From NCBI RefSeq assembly GCF_900167335.1, contig NZ_FUXI01000015.1, positions 1 through 64,000 on the forward strand: 64,000 nucleotides of DNA, read 5' to 3'. Below are positions 26,212-35,316 of this stretch, piece by piece. This DNA is from Pilibacter termitis. GTDB lineage: Bacteria > Bacillota > Bacilli > Lactobacillales > Streptococcaceae. Position 1 is the first letter of the stretch. Every line of letters begins with the position of its first letter. The position numbers and the translations under genes are program-made. The notes beneath the pieces were generated by a model that saw only the letters and a program-made list of their open reading frames with translations, was not told the DNA's origin and did no database searches.

Positions 26212-26991
26212 TTAAAATGAAAGTTCCTCGTCTTCACGGTTCAACGCACGATAAAATTCAGCATTTGCCATGTCCGTATAAGGTACTAAGAAAATTGCTC
26301 CAATCCCACAAGTAAGAAGAGCGAGCAACCCCCAGCCTATAAAAGAAAGTTGTAAACGAATAAAATCCCATATATGTCCTTTCATCAATTCTTTACTGAG
26401 AGTGATTGCTTGCATGGAAGAGTCAAGTTTTCCATTTTTTTCAATGATGTCATACATTAAAAATATGGCTTGAGAATATTGACAAATTTTCCAAATTCCC
26501 ACAATAAATGTTGCCAGTGCGAATAGAAAAGTGAAAAACGTTTCTCCGCCGACGAATGATACAACAATGAGTACGATAATAAATGGCACAATTGTCCAAG
26601 ATAAAAGAAGAAGTCCCATTAATATGTTTGTTATGATAATTCCTTTTAAATAAGGTGGTTTTATTCGGTTGAAAAGTTCTTTAAAAGGATTGAATTTATC
26701 AATATTCTGACGAGAGAGTGTGAGTACACACCCACTTACTGCAATGGATAACAAGAAAATTGGAATGTCAACAAAAAATTGAAGAAATCCAACAATCAAA
26801 TCAGTACCATTAGTATGAAGGGCTTTCTGAGTTGTTCCAAGAGCTATGGCACCTAAAATAAACGGGAGAGAAAAGAGCATACTAGCGATGAAATTCAATC
26901 CCACAGGAATTATATTAAGAAGAAAAATCTTCCAATAACTGAATCTTAAATTTTCCCAAGCTGCTTTGCGTGTTTTGTTTGCTGAAATCAT
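26212..26991 (-). CDS. DUF975 family integral membrane protein
   Basis: Encodes 259 residues on the minus strand, with AGGAGG before the ATG. It has about six hydrophobic segments. A conserved-looking C-terminal block (SFIGWGLLALLTCGIGAIFL, then PYTDMANAEFYRAL) is typical of DUF975 proteins, as is the N-terminal ANKTRKAAWENLR. Function is not established. It stands alone, convergent with leuS and divergent from clpX. Confidence 0.85.
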   Translation of the reverse strand: MISANKTRKAAWENLRFSYWKIFLLNIIPVGLNFIASMLFSLPFILGAIALGTTQKALHTNGTDLIVGFLQFFVDIPIFLLSIAVSGCVLTLSRQNIDKFNPFKELFNRIKPPYLKGIIITNILMGLLLLSWTIVPFIIVLIVVSFVGGETFFTFLFALATFIVGIWKICQYSQAIFLMYDIIEKNGKLDSSMQAITLSKELMKGHIWDFIRLQLSFIGWGLLALLTCGIGAIFLVPYTDMANAEFYRALNREDEELSF

Positions 26992-27126
26992 TTTTTTCCT
27001 CCTATTTCATTTGTTGTTAAAAATATTATGAAATATTTTGTATAAAATATCAAGCAAAAACTTGTATGGTAAATTCTTATAAAAACTGTTGTTTTTAAAA
27101 AATTTACCTTATCAACAGCTAAAATC

Positions 27127-27154
27127 TTCACACTTAGGAATTTTGTGCTAAAAT
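27127..27154 (+). promoter_or_regulatory. promoter of clpX
   Basis: TTCACA (27127-27132), a 16-base spacer, and TAAAAT (27149-27154) preceded by TGC (extended -10). The same TTTTGTGCTAAAAT string occurs before polA at about 39065. Confidence 0.6.
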
Positions 27155-27208
27155 AGAGAGTAGAAATTTTTCAGTAGGTGAACTGAGAAACTTTTGGAGG
27201 AAATCAAC

Positions 27209-28462
27209 ATGTATGACAATTATGGTGGAAATGATGCACAAGTGGAAGTGACGTGTTCCTTTTGCGGAAAAGCACAAACTGAGGTTCGACGGATTATCGC
27301 TGGACCGGGGGTATATATTTGTGATGAGTGTGTCGAGTTAAGTAAGGAAATTATTGATGAAGAGTATATGGACGAGGTGGTTCGTGAGTTAAACGAAGTA
27401 CCAAAGCCTCAAGAATTACTTGGAATTTTGAATGAATATGTAATAGGTCAGGATCGTGCGAAAAAAGCATTGGCTGTGGCTGTTTACAATCATTACAAAC
27501 GTGTTAATCAACTAGATATTTCAGATGACGTTGAGCTACAAAAATCAAACATTTGTCTGATTGGCCCGACAGGTTCTGGGAAAACATTTTTAGCACAAAC
27601 GTTGGCTCGTAGCTTAAATGTACCGTTTGCGATTGCAGATGCGACAAGTTTGACAGAGGCTGGTTATGTCGGAGAAGATGTGGAAAATATTCTACTCAAA
27701 CTTATTCAAGCGGCAGATTATAATATTGATAGAGCCGAGCATGGCATTATTTATATTGATGAAATTGACAAAATCGCTAAAAAATCAGAGAATGTTTCTA
27801 TTACTCGTGATGTTTCTGGTGAAGGTGTGCAACAGGCTCTTTTGAAAATTTTAGAAGGAACGGTTGCCAGCGTGCCACCGCAAGGCGGAAGAAAGCACCC
27901 ACAACAAGAATTAATCAATATTGATACTAAAAATATTCTCTTTATTGTTGGCGGAGCATTTGACGGAATTGAACAAATGGTGAAAAATCGTTTGGGCGAA
28001 AAAGTGATTGGTTTTGGTGCAAGTCAGAGGAAATTATCCGAAGAAGAAAGTGCAATGCAACACATTATTCCAGAAGATTTGTTGAAATTTGGTTTAATTC
28101 CAGAATTTATTGGTCGTTTGCCAGTAATGGCTGCTCTGGAAAAATTGACCGTGCCAGACTTGGTTAAAATTTTAACAGAACCAAAAAATGCACTTGTGAA
28201 ACAATACCAAAAGCTACTCAGCTTTGACGAGGCTGAACTTGAATTTACACATGGTGCCTTAGAGGCGATTGCCAAAAAAGCAATTGAACGCAATACAGGA
28301 GCTCGTGGACTTCGCTCTATCATTGAAGATGTCATGTTAGATGTGATGTTTGACGTGCCAAGTGACGAGACGATTGCCAAAGTTATTGTAACAGAGGAGT
28401 CAATTACAGAGGGGAAACGTCCTGAACTCCTTTACACAAAAGATACTAGACAGGCAAGCTAA
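27209..28462 (+). CDS. clpX: ClpX ATPase subunit of the ClpXP protease
   Basis: ATG 27209 follows TTTTGGAGG. Encodes 417 residues. The N-terminal zinc finger has Cys16, Cys19, Cys38 and Cys41. The AAA+ module has Walker A GPTGSGKT (about 119), Walker [14 protein letters not shown], pore and RKH loops ([10 protein letters not shown]), and sensor 2 [13 protein letters not shown]. ClpX unfolds substrates, including Spx (gene in this window), and feeds them to ClpP. clpP is not in the window. It may be cotranscribed with ysxC, as is common in Firmicutes. Confidence 0.98.
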   Translation: MYDNYGGNDAQVEVTCSFCGKAQTEVRRIIAGPGVYICDECVELSKEIIDEEYMDEVVRELNEVPKPQELLGILNEYVIGQDRAKKALAVAVYNHYKRVNQLDISDDVELQKSNICLIGPTGSGKTFLAQTLARSLNVPFAIADATSLTEAGYVGEDVENILLKLIQAADYNIDRAEHGIIYIDEIDKIAKKSENVSITRDVSGEGVQQALLKILEGTVASVPPQGGRKHPQQELINIDTKNILFIVGGAFDGIEQMVKNRLGEKVIGFGASQRKLSEEESAMQHIIPEDLLKFGLIPEFIGRLPVMAALEKLTVPDLVKILTEPKNALVKQYQKLLSFDEAELEFTHGALEAIAKKAIERNTGARGLRSIIEDVMLDVMFDVPSDETIAKVIVTEESITEGKRPELLYTKDTRQAS

Positions 28463-28472
28463 TAGGCAAGAA

Positions 28473-28548
28473 AAGGCTGGTATGATACTCAAGATACTCT
28501 CTCTATTAGAAAGTGGATTTGAGTATTCTTCCAGCCTTGATTTTGTTT
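28473..28548 (+). terminator. long hairpin between clpX and ysxC
   Basis: AAGGCTGG (28473) pairs with CCAGCCTT (28531-28538), extended by TACTCAA/TTGAGTA, with TGATTTTGTTTTC after it. It is likely an attenuating terminator that lowers ysxC read-through. Confidence 0.65.
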
Positions 28549-28605
28549 TCAATAAAAATGTGAGAACGTGTGTGATGTGCAAAACTCACTAGAAAAAGGA
28601 AGAAC

Positions 28606-29193
28606 ATGAATATTCATAACGCAGAAATCGTGATAAGTGCAGTAAGTCCTGCACAATATCCAGAGAGTGATTTACCAGAAATTGCCCTTGCAGGTAGAAG
28701 TAATGTCGGAAAATCTTCGTTTATTAACACGCTTTTAGGAAGAAAAAATTTGGCTAGAACGTCTAGCAAACCCGGAAAAACACAAACGCTTAATTTTTAC
28801 AATATTGATGACACGCTCCATTTTGTTGATGTACCGGGGTATGGCTATGCAAAAGTATCGAAAACGGAGCGAGCAAAGTGGGGGAAAATGATTGAAACGT
28901 ATTTGACGACACGTGAAAATTTGCGTGCAGTTGTAAGTCTTGTTGACCTCAGGCATGACCCTAGTCAAGAAGATATTCAGATGTATGAGTTTCTAAAATA
29001 CTATGACATCCCTGTAATTGTAGTGGCAACAAAAGCTGACAAAATCGCTCGTGGAAAATTGAACAAACACGAGGCTGCGATAAAACGCAAACTAGATTTT
29101 GATAAAACGGACAAATTTATCACATTCTCCTCTGTCACAAAAGACGGTACACAGGAGGCATGGCAGGCGATTCTTTCTGCTATTGAAAATTGA
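28606..29193 (+). CDS. ysxC: ribosome biogenesis GTPase YsxC/EngB
   Basis: Encodes 195 residues from ATG 28606, with AAAGGAAG upstream. The circular order of G motifs is standard: G1 [11 protein letters not shown]2 region [15 protein letters not shown]3 [13 protein letters not shown]4 [10 protein letters not shown]. It binds late 50S assembly intermediates and is essential in relatives. The gene follows clpX as in Bacillus and Enterococcus. Confidence 0.97.
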   Translation: MNIHNAEIVISAVSPAQYPESDLPEIALAGRSNVGKSSFINTLLGRKNLARTSSKPGKTQTLNFYNIDDTLHFVDVPGYGYAKVSKTERAKWGKMIETYLTTRENLRAVVSLVDLRHDPSQEDIQMYEFLKYYDIPVIVVATKADKIARGKLNKHEAAIKRKLDFDKTDKFITFSSVTKDGTQEAWQAILSAIEN

Positions 29194-29273
29194 TGAAAAG
29201 GGTAATTACTGTAAAAAGATAAAACTTTGGGATAAAATAGAAGCAGATGATAAAACAGAATTGAGGAAAAAAA

Positions 29274-30092
29274 ATGGTAAATTCAGTGTTAAGAAATGCT
29301 TGCTTGAAAGACCTTGCGATTCGTGTCAAAAATCGTGACAAGATGATTGATTTTTATCGAAATGTGCTAAAATTTCGTCTGATAAGTGAAGAAAATGCAG
29401 TTGCGTTCTTCGGTGTGGCGGCTGATAAAGAAATTCGCTTTACCCTTGAGGAAAGTCCTGAATATCGTACTCGTGCAGTCGTTGGAGAACAAAAACTACA
29501 CGTTTTTCAAATTCGATTGTCAAAAAAAGAAGATTTTTTAGCGACAGCAGGAGAGATTTTAAAAAGAGAACTTCCGATTGAATTTGCATGGAAAAAAGGA
29601 GAGGCAATGGGGTTTGTCTTGCGTGACCCGGAAGGCAATCGAGTGGGTGTGTATGTAAGCGACGTTGCACTTTCTGCAAAAGATGCCGAGCGTGTTGAAC
29701 TTTCTACTCTCGTGGAAAAAGAAGTGAGCGTTGACACTTGGAGTGAGGCAAAAATTGATTATTTGAAATTGAACGTACCAAATCTTGAAGTTGCCAAAGC
29801 GTTTTATGAAAAAGCCTTTCAGCTTTCATTTAATGAACGTCAAGAATTGTCGATTTTAGATGATTTCACCCTTGCGTTGACTGAAAGAAGTGGCGAAGAT
29901 TTAATTGGCAATGTGGATAAATTGTGGGATATTGAATATGTCGAGATTTTCGTTGAAAATAGTGAGGAAATTAAACGATTAATTCAGCATTTTTCCGATA
30001 AAGAAATCGAGTTTTTCGTAGACAAAAAGCACCAACTTTTCACAATTAGCGACACTTCAGGACTTGAATGGTGGTTTATGCTACAAAAGTAA
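29274..30092 (+). CDS. CppA-family protein (VOC fold)
   Basis: Encodes 272 residues from ATG 29274, with GAGGAAAAA upstream. There are two related halves of the glyoxalase/VOC type: KDLAIRVKNRDKMIDFYRNV to GFVLRDPEGNRVGVYVS, and DYLKLNVPNLEVAKAFYEKA to LFTISDTSGLEWWFM. This two-domain layout matches streptococcal and enterococcal CppA, once described as a complement C3 protease. There is no protease motif, and no signal peptide is visible, so a cytoplasmic enzyme or binding role is as likely. Confidence 0.8.
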   Translation: MVNSVLRNACLKDLAIRVKNRDKMIDFYRNVLKFRLISEENAVAFFGVAADKEIRFTLEESPEYRTRAVVGEQKLHVFQIRLSKKEDFLATAGEILKRELPIEFAWKKGEAMGFVLRDPEGNRVGVYVSDVALSAKDAERVELSTLVEKEVSVDTWSEAKIDYLKLNVPNLEVAKAFYEKAFQLSFNERQELSILDDFTLALTERSGEDLIGNVDKLWDIEYVEIFVENSEEIKRLIQHFSDKEIEFFVDKKHQLFTISDTSGLEWWFMLQK

Positions 30093-30097
30093 AGGGT

Positions 30098-30126
30098 TTG
30101 AGTGAGCTTCGGCTTGCTCAAGCTTT
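30098..30126 (+). terminator. weak hairpin after the CppA-like gene
   Basis: TTGAGTGAGC, a TTCG loop and GCTTGCTCAA form a stem with two mismatches, followed by GCTTTT. Partial read-through into the next gene is likely. Confidence 0.55.
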
Positions 30127-30149
30127 TCTATATGGAGAAGAGGGAAATT

Positions 30150-31148
30150 ATGTACGAGCGAACAAATGCTCTGATAAGAGAACAAATGCAACAAGGAGTG
30201 TTTCCGGGGGCTAGTTGGGCATTTTTGGACGATGAAAAAGAGCAAAAACACGTTGAGGGCTTAGCACAAGTTGTACCGACTAAAGAAATTTTGCGTGAAA
30301 ATATGCTTTATGACATGGCGAGTATTACGAAGGTCGTTTGTACGACAAGTTTAATTTTAAAACTTTGGGAGCAAGGAGAAATTGACTTAGACGTGCCGTT
30401 TCGTCGGTATTATCCCTCGTTTTTAGACGAAAAAGTGACCGTTCGTCATTTGCTTACGCACACAAGCGACATCAATCCTTGGATTGAAAACAGAGAGAAA
30501 TTATCTGCAAATGAATTGAAAGAAGCGTTTAATTTTCTGAAAAGTGGTGAAAATGTCGGGGAAATAGTGAAATATACGGATACTGGTACAATTTTGCTTG
30601 GTTTTTTATTGGAAAATATATTTCAGATGAATGTACAGAGTGCATTTCAACAATTTGTTTTGGATGAGTTAGAAATGAACAATTCCTGTTTTCAGCCCGC
30701 ACCGATTGAGCTTAGTGTGCCAACGGAAAATCATGTCACTCGAGGTGTCATTCGTGGGTGGACACATGATCCAAAGGCATTTGTTTTAGGTGAAAGTGCA
30801 GGAAGTGCAGGACTTTTTTCGACTTTAGACGACCAAATAAAATTTGTCAGAAAAGTATTTTTTGAGCAAAGTTATTTGAAACCTGCAACAATAGAGAAAT
30901 TATTACACGACCAAACTCCCTCAGGTACGCTCGCACGTTCATTAGGTTGGGATTTAAGGCAAAATAAACAAGAAGAACCTGTTCTTTTTCATACAGGATT
31001 TACGGGAACGTTTTTGCTGGTTGATGTACGAAATCAGCGTGCTTTTATTTTTCTATCCAACCGTGTACATCCTGAAAATCATCGTCAAGCATACATTTTG
31101 AGTCGCGAGGAATTGGTAGCGAAATATTTTGAGGAGTGTGAGGAATGA
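30150..31148 (+). CDS. serine hydrolase, class C beta-lactamase fold
   Basis: ATG 30150 is used, with GAAGAGGG upstream; the open frame extends to 30102 without a site. Encodes 332 residues. Ser58-Ile-Thr-Lys61 (DMASITKVV) is the SxxK active site, YTDTG is in the position of the YxN motif, and FHTGFTGTFLLVD gives the HTG motif. There is no signal peptide, so the enzyme is cytoplasmic. It is more likely an esterase or D-amino-acid peptidase than a resistance enzyme. Confidence 0.88.
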   Translation: MYERTNALIREQMQQGVFPGASWAFLDDEKEQKHVEGLAQVVPTKEILRENMLYDMASITKVVCTTSLILKLWEQGEIDLDVPFRRYYPSFLDEKVTVRHLLTHTSDINPWIENREKLSANELKEAFNFLKSGENVGEIVKYTDTGTILLGFLLENIFQMNVQSAFQQFVLDELEMNNSCFQPAPIELSVPTENHVTRGVIRGWTHDPKAFVLGESAGSAGLFSTLDDQIKFVRKVFFEQSYLKPATIEKLLHDQTPSGTLARSLGWDLRQNKQEEPVLFHTGFTGTFLLVDVRNQRAFIFLSNRVHPENHRQAYILSREELVAKYFEECEE

Positions 31149-31243
31149 TTTCTATTGTATTTCTTTTGTGTAACGATTATAATATCTATTAAGATAATTG
31201 TTTTATTTTTAAAAAATAAAAAAGAAGAAAGTTGAGAGAAAAA

Positions 31244-32194
31244 ATGAAAGAGCCATTATTTTTGTCATCAGTTATGCAAGAAAAAATATGGGGTGGCACT
31301 CGTTTACATGAGGTGTTTGGATATGATTTACCGAGTGAGAAAATCGGTGAATATTGGGCGATTTCAGCACATCCTCATGGCGTTTCGACAGTGAAAAACG
31401 GAACATATAAAGGGTGGAAATTGGACGAATTGTGGGGCAAACATCGTGAGCTTTTTGGCAATGCAAAAGGGGACGTTTTTCCACTTTTAACTAAAATTTT
31501 GGACGCAGAAGATTGGTTAAGCGTACAAGTTCATCCAGATGATGCTTATGGTTTGGAACACGAGGGTGAGCTTGGGAAAACAGAATGTTGGTATGTAATT
31601 GATGCAGAAGAAGGGGCTGAAATTATTTACGGTCATCATGCCAAGAGTCGAGAAGAGTTGCGTCAAATGATTGAACAAGGTGAATGGGAAAATCTTTTGA
31701 CAAAAGTTCCTGTTAAAAAAGGTGATTTTTTCTATGTGCCAAGTGGCACTATGCACGCAATTGGAAAAGGCATCATGATTTTAGAAACGCAACAATCAAG
31801 CGATACTACTTATCGTGTGTATGATTTCGATCGTCCAGATGACAATGGGAACCTTCGTGAACTGCACATTGAGCAATCTATTGATGTAATGACGATACCA
31901 GCAGCTACTCCAGATCTTGCGATTCAGCAGGAGAAAATAGGACAATCGCTTATTACAACTTTTGTTGAAAATGAATTTTTCAATGTATCTAAATGGGATA
32001 TAAACGAGGAGTTAACTCTTGATTTGACCGCAGATTATACACTTGCCTCCGTTCTTGAAGGAGAAGGAAGTATTCAAATTGAGGAAAACACTTGGAATAT
32101 TGGCAAGGGCGACCACTTTATTTTGCCAAATGAAGTGAAAAAAATAACGCTGACAGGAAAATTGTCTTTGATTGTCTCTTCAGCGGGGGAGTAA
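31244..32194 (+). CDS. manA: mannose-6-phosphate isomerase, class I
   Basis: ATG 31244 follows GAGAGAAAA; the in-frame codon at 31232 is weaker. Encodes 316 residues, the short Firmicute length. Zinc ligands are visible in VQVHPDDAYGLEHE (His), GKTECWYVI (Glu) and GTMHAIG (His). It interconverts mannose 6-phosphate and fructose 6-phosphate in the cytoplasm. It has its own promoter region (31149-31230, with ATTATAAT) and terminator. Confidence 0.95.
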   Translation: MKEPLFLSSVMQEKIWGGTRLHEVFGYDLPSEKIGEYWAISAHPHGVSTVKNGTYKGWKLDELWGKHRELFGNAKGDVFPLLTKILDAEDWLSVQVHPDDAYGLEHEGELGKTECWYVIDAEEGAEIIYGHHAKSREELRQMIEQGEWENLLTKVPVKKGDFFYVPSGTMHAIGKGIMILETQQSSDTTYRVYDFDRPDDNGNLRELHIEQSIDVMTIPAATPDLAIQQEKIGQSLITTFVENEFFNVSKWDINEELTLDLTADYTLASVLEGEGSIQIEENTWNIGKGDHFILPNEVKKITLTGKLSLIVSSAGE

Positions 32195-32250
32195 TTGGAT
32201 AAAAAACGCGGGAAATGTTTAACCCTGCTGAAAAAGTTAAATAATTAAAG

Positions 32251-32286
32251 CTACATAAAACCATTTTCGTTTTATGTAGTTTTTTC
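32251..32286 (+). terminator. terminator of manA
   Basis: CTACATAAAAC and GTTTTATGTAG pair perfectly, followed by TTTTTTCC. Confidence 0.9.
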
Positions 32287-32304
32287 CTTTTTTATAGATT
32301 TAAT

Positions 32305-32364
32305 GTTAAACAAATTCTAAAAACTCATTCTCGCCCACTGTCGATAACTAATACTCTTAATCAT
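32305..32364 (-). mobile_element. 60-bp end fragment of an IS630-type element
   Basis: GTTAAACAAATTCTAAAAAC through CCACTGTCGATAAC to CTCTTAATCAT matches 16139-16200 of the larger IS630-type element closely. Similarity ends exactly where the long-inverted-repeat element begins at 32365, suggesting insertion of one into the other followed by loss of the rest. Confidence 0.8.
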
Positions 32365-32544
32365 GGACACCTCTAAAAACTCGCACTTATCCTAAATTGC
32401 TAGTTTTCTGATTTGCTTTGTCAATCTCCTCAACCTTGTCTAGCTATAAGGGGCAGGAGTTTGGTCGCTGTGAAACTTTGTTTCCAGTAAATAAATGCTG
32501 TGGCTCACTACGACAAACTCCTAAACGCCCCTCTCCGCTTTTCT
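32365..32544 (-). repeat. long-inverted-repeat element, copy 1 (truncated)
   Basis: GGACACCTCTAAAAACTCGC through TCTAGCTA, AGGGGCAGGAGTTTGG, TTTCCAGTAAATAAATGCTG and CCCCTCTCCGCTTTTCT corresponds to the reverse complement of the copy at 59101-59381. It lacks the opposite end, so the element is truncated at 32544. The following 32545-32678 carries TTGTCTAGCTCCGAGGAGCT, a small palindromic stretch, and otherwise only the promoter region of the next gene. Confidence 0.85.
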
Positions 32545-32678
32545 TTGTCTAGCTCCGAGGAGCTGGCAACTGCTCACAATATCGCTAGAAACTTACTCCA
32601 AAACCAATTTTCTTTTTCTTTCCCAACCCCTATGTTAAAATACCCTTATACTAAATAATCCTGAAAAGAGGTAACCCT

Positions 32679-33971
32679 ATGGCAAAAAAACTTGTCATTA
32701 TTTCCATAGATGCACTTGGTGCAAGTGATTTACAAGGTGATTTGTCACATATTCCGACATTGAAACAATTGGTTGAGACAGGTTGTCATGTTGAACAGGT
32801 GAAGGCGATTTATCCTTCGTTGACGTATCCCAGTCATACAACGATTGTGACAGGAGAATATCCTGTTGCTCATGGCATTGTCAACAATACTAAAATTCAG
32901 CCAACACGCATTAGTCCTGATTGGTATTGGTATCGGAAAGATGTGAAGAGTAAAACGATTTATGATGTGGCACGAAAAGAGGGAAAGACGAGTGCAGCGT
33001 TTTTATGGCCTGTTACGGCAAAATCGAAAATTCACTGGAATATCGCAGAAATTTTCCCAAATCGCATATGGACAAATCAAGTGCTTGTATCCATGAGTGC
33101 GAGCTCCCCTAAGTTTATTTTTGAGATGAATAAAAAATATGGGTACTTGAGAAATGGGATTCAACAGCCAGAACTAGATGATTTTGTGACAGCTTGTGCG
33201 GCGGATACGTTGTTAAACAAAAAGCCAGATTTAACTTTAATTCATCTGGTTGATATGGATTCTCAACGTCATGCACATGGTGTGAGAAGTTTTGCGGCAC
33301 AAAATGCACTTGTTCGCCAAGATATACGTGTTCGAAAAATTATTGAGGCGACGAAAAAAGCTGGGACGTATGATGAAACGGTGTTTGTAATTTTAGGTGA
33401 TCACTACCAAATTGATGTGCAAAAACGTATTCAGTTAAACGTGCGTTTTGAACAATTAGGTTGGTTGAATGCTAGAAGTGACGGAACAGTTGCGAAAAAT
33501 TGGGAAGTATATGCTCAAAGTTGTGACGGTTCGAGCTATGTTTTAGTGGACAAGAAAAGTGCGATTACACCAGAAATCGTGCGAGAGGAACTTGAGAAAA
33601 TCGAAGGAATTGAAGCGGTTTATACAACAAAACAAGCAGAAAAAATGGGAGCGAGCAATAAAATTACCTTTATGGTTGAAGCACAGAGGGGATATTATTT
33701 TACAGATGAGTCGACAGGTGAAGTAGTTGCCACTGTGAAAAGTGATGAAATTGGTAGCCCCAATCGCTATAAAGCGGTGCATGGTTTTTCGCCAGAAAAA
33801 GAAAACTACAATACAACTCTCGTCTTTAACGGTGTGGGAATTGCCAAAAATAAAAAAATCAAACAAGCACGTTTGATAGATGAAGCGGCAACATTTGCGA
33901 AAATTTTGGCATTGAAAACATTCCCGAAAGACATTGCCGGTGGCGTGATAGAAGGAGTTTTTGAGACGTGA
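32679..33971 (+). CDS. nucleotide pyrophosphatase/phosphodiesterase family protein
   Basis: Encodes 430 residues from ATG 32679, with AAAGAGG upstream. It belongs to the alkaline-phosphatase superfamily, NPP branch (COG1524). Metal and nucleophile residues appear in VIISIDALG (Asp), TYPSHTTIVTG (Thr nucleophile), HLVDMDSQRHAHG (Asp, His) and VILGDHYQ (Asp-His). There is no signal peptide, so a cytoplasmic phosphodiesterase is expected. Its stop overlaps the next start, so the two genes are translationally coupled. Confidence 0.9.
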   Translation: MAKKLVIISIDALGASDLQGDLSHIPTLKQLVETGCHVEQVKAIYPSLTYPSHTTIVTGEYPVAHGIVNNTKIQPTRISPDWYWYRKDVKSKTIYDVARKEGKTSAAFLWPVTAKSKIHWNIAEIFPNRIWTNQVLVSMSASSPKFIFEMNKKYGYLRNGIQQPELDDFVTACAADTLLNKKPDLTLIHLVDMDSQRHAHGVRSFAAQNALVRQDIRVRKIIEATKKAGTYDETVFVILGDHYQIDVQKRIQLNVRFEQLGWLNARSDGTVAKNWEVYAQSCDGSSYVLVDKKSAITPEIVREELEKIEGIEAVYTTKQAEKMGASNKITFMVEAQRGYYFTDESTGEVVATVKSDEIGSPNRYKAVHGFSPEKENYNTTLVFNGVGIAKNKKIKQARLIDEAATFAKILALKTFPKDIAGGVIEGVFET

Positions 33972-35218
33972 AATTAATCAGACGATTTAACAAAGAAGAA
34001 TGGAGCTGGATTTTTTACGATTGGGCAAATTCTGCGTATTCTTTGGTGGTGGTGACGGCGATTTTGCCCTTATATTTCAAATATGTAGCGGAAAATGGTG
34101 GGGTAAAAGATGCGACTGCTACCGCTTATTGGGGGTATGCGAGTGCAATGGCGTCGCTTGTGATTAGTATTTTAGCACCTATTTTAGGGACGTTAGGCGA
34201 TTATAAGGGATATAAAAAGCGTTTGTTTAGCTTTTTCGCCCTTAGTGGTATGATTTTGACTGCGACACTTTCTCTTGTGCCAACGCATAGTTGGATTGCT
34301 TTGCTTGTTATTTTTGTGTTGAGCTATATTGCTTTTCAAGGGGCAAATGTATTTTATGACGGTTTTTTAGTGGACGTGACAACGGATGAGAAAATGGATA
34401 GAGTTTCAGCAAGCGGTTATGGGTTTGGTTATTTTGGGAGTAGTTTTCTCTTTATCCTTGTCATGATTTTACAAATAACAAGCGGGTTTGGTCAATTAAC
34501 TGGAGATGTAGTGATCAAACTTTCGTTTATTTTAACAGCGATTTGGTGGTTTGTTTTTACACTTCCTTTTTTCAAAAACAATCATCAAAAATACAGCGTT
34601 GAAAAAGTGAAATCTCCAGTGAAAGAAAGTATTCGCCGCATGATGTCAACGATTCGTGAAATTTCTAAATACAAACATATCGCCTATTTTTTAATTGCTT
34701 ATTTCTTTTATATTGACGGAGTAGATACAATTTTCACAATGGCAACTGCAATAGGGGTAGATTTTGGCATTGACACGAACAAATTGATTGTTATGCTTTT
34801 AGCAATTAATCTCATTGCCTTTCCATTCACCATTCTCTATGGCATTTGTGCGAACAAATTTGGTACGAAACCAATGATTTTAGTAGCGATTGCAGTTTAT
34901 ACATTTATCTCTCTTTTTGCGATTTTTATTCATACCGAGTTAGAATTTTGGATTTTGGCAATTTTGGTTGGTACAAGTCAAGGGGGGATTCAAGCTCTCT
35001 CAAGAAGTTATTTTGCAAGTATTGTACCAAAAGAAAACGCAAATGAATTTTTCGGTTTTTACAACATATTCGGCAAATTTTCCGCCATTCTTGGTCCTCT
35101 TATCGTAGGATTTGTCGGGCAACTTACAGGGAAATCCCAATACGGCGTAAGTGCATTGGTGATTTTGTTTATTCTTGGCGGGATTTTGTTTTTGAGAGGG
35201 AAAGAAAAGAAGGTTTAG
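33968..35218 (+). CDS. UMF1/Atg22-like major facilitator transporter
   Basis: GTG 33968 overlaps the previous TGA. Encodes 416 residues with about 12 hydrophobic segments. The N-terminal block EEWSWIFYDWANSAYSLVV is diagnostic of the UMF1/Atg22-like family. GTLGDYKGYKKRLF resembles the MFS loop 2-3 motif. The substrate is unknown; relatives have been linked to amino acid or sugar efflux. Coupling to the phosphodiesterase suggests that the enzyme's product or substrate may be the cargo, which is only inference. Confidence 0.88.
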   Translation: MKLIRRFNKEEWSWIFYDWANSAYSLVVVTAILPLYFKYVAENGGVKDATATAYWGYASAMASLVISILAPILGTLGDYKGYKKRLFSFFALSGMILTATLSLVPTHSWIALLVIFVLSYIAFQGANVFYDGFLVDVTTDEKMDRVSASGYGFGYFGSSFLFILVMILQITSGFGQLTGDVVIKLSFILTAIWWFVFTLPFFKNNHQKYSVEKVKSPVKESIRRMMSTIREISKYKHIAYFLIAYFFYIDGVDTIFTMATAIGVDFGIDTNKLIVMLLAINLIAFPFTILYGICANKFGTKPMILVAIAVYTFISLFAIFIHTELEFWILAILVGTSQGGIQALSRSYFASIVPKENANEFFGFYNIFGKFSAILGPLIVGFVGQLTGKSQYGVSALVILFILGGILFLRGKEKKV

Positions 35219-35264
35219 AGATAGCTTTTTTAGTGTTCATCTTCTTTAATTCATACATTTTTGC

Positions 35265-35270
35265 TATAAT
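35265..35270 (+). promoter_or_regulatory. -10 box of nifJ
   Basis: TTTTTGCTATAATAAATAG carries a perfect TATAAT. No strong -35 is seen 17 bases upstream (TTCTTT), so an activator may be used. Confidence 0.5.
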
Positions 35271-35316
35271 AAATAGAATAGATTAGATTCTCTGAAATAA
35301 TCGGGAGGAAATTCAG

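Noticed and set aside
29274-30092. virulence protease (CppA as C3 protease)
   Set aside because: The sequence shows a VOC fold with no protease motif and no export signal.
30150-31148. antibiotic-resistance beta-lactamase
   Set aside because: The SxxK and HTG motifs are present but there is no signal peptide and the setting is housekeeping; a resistance role is not supported.
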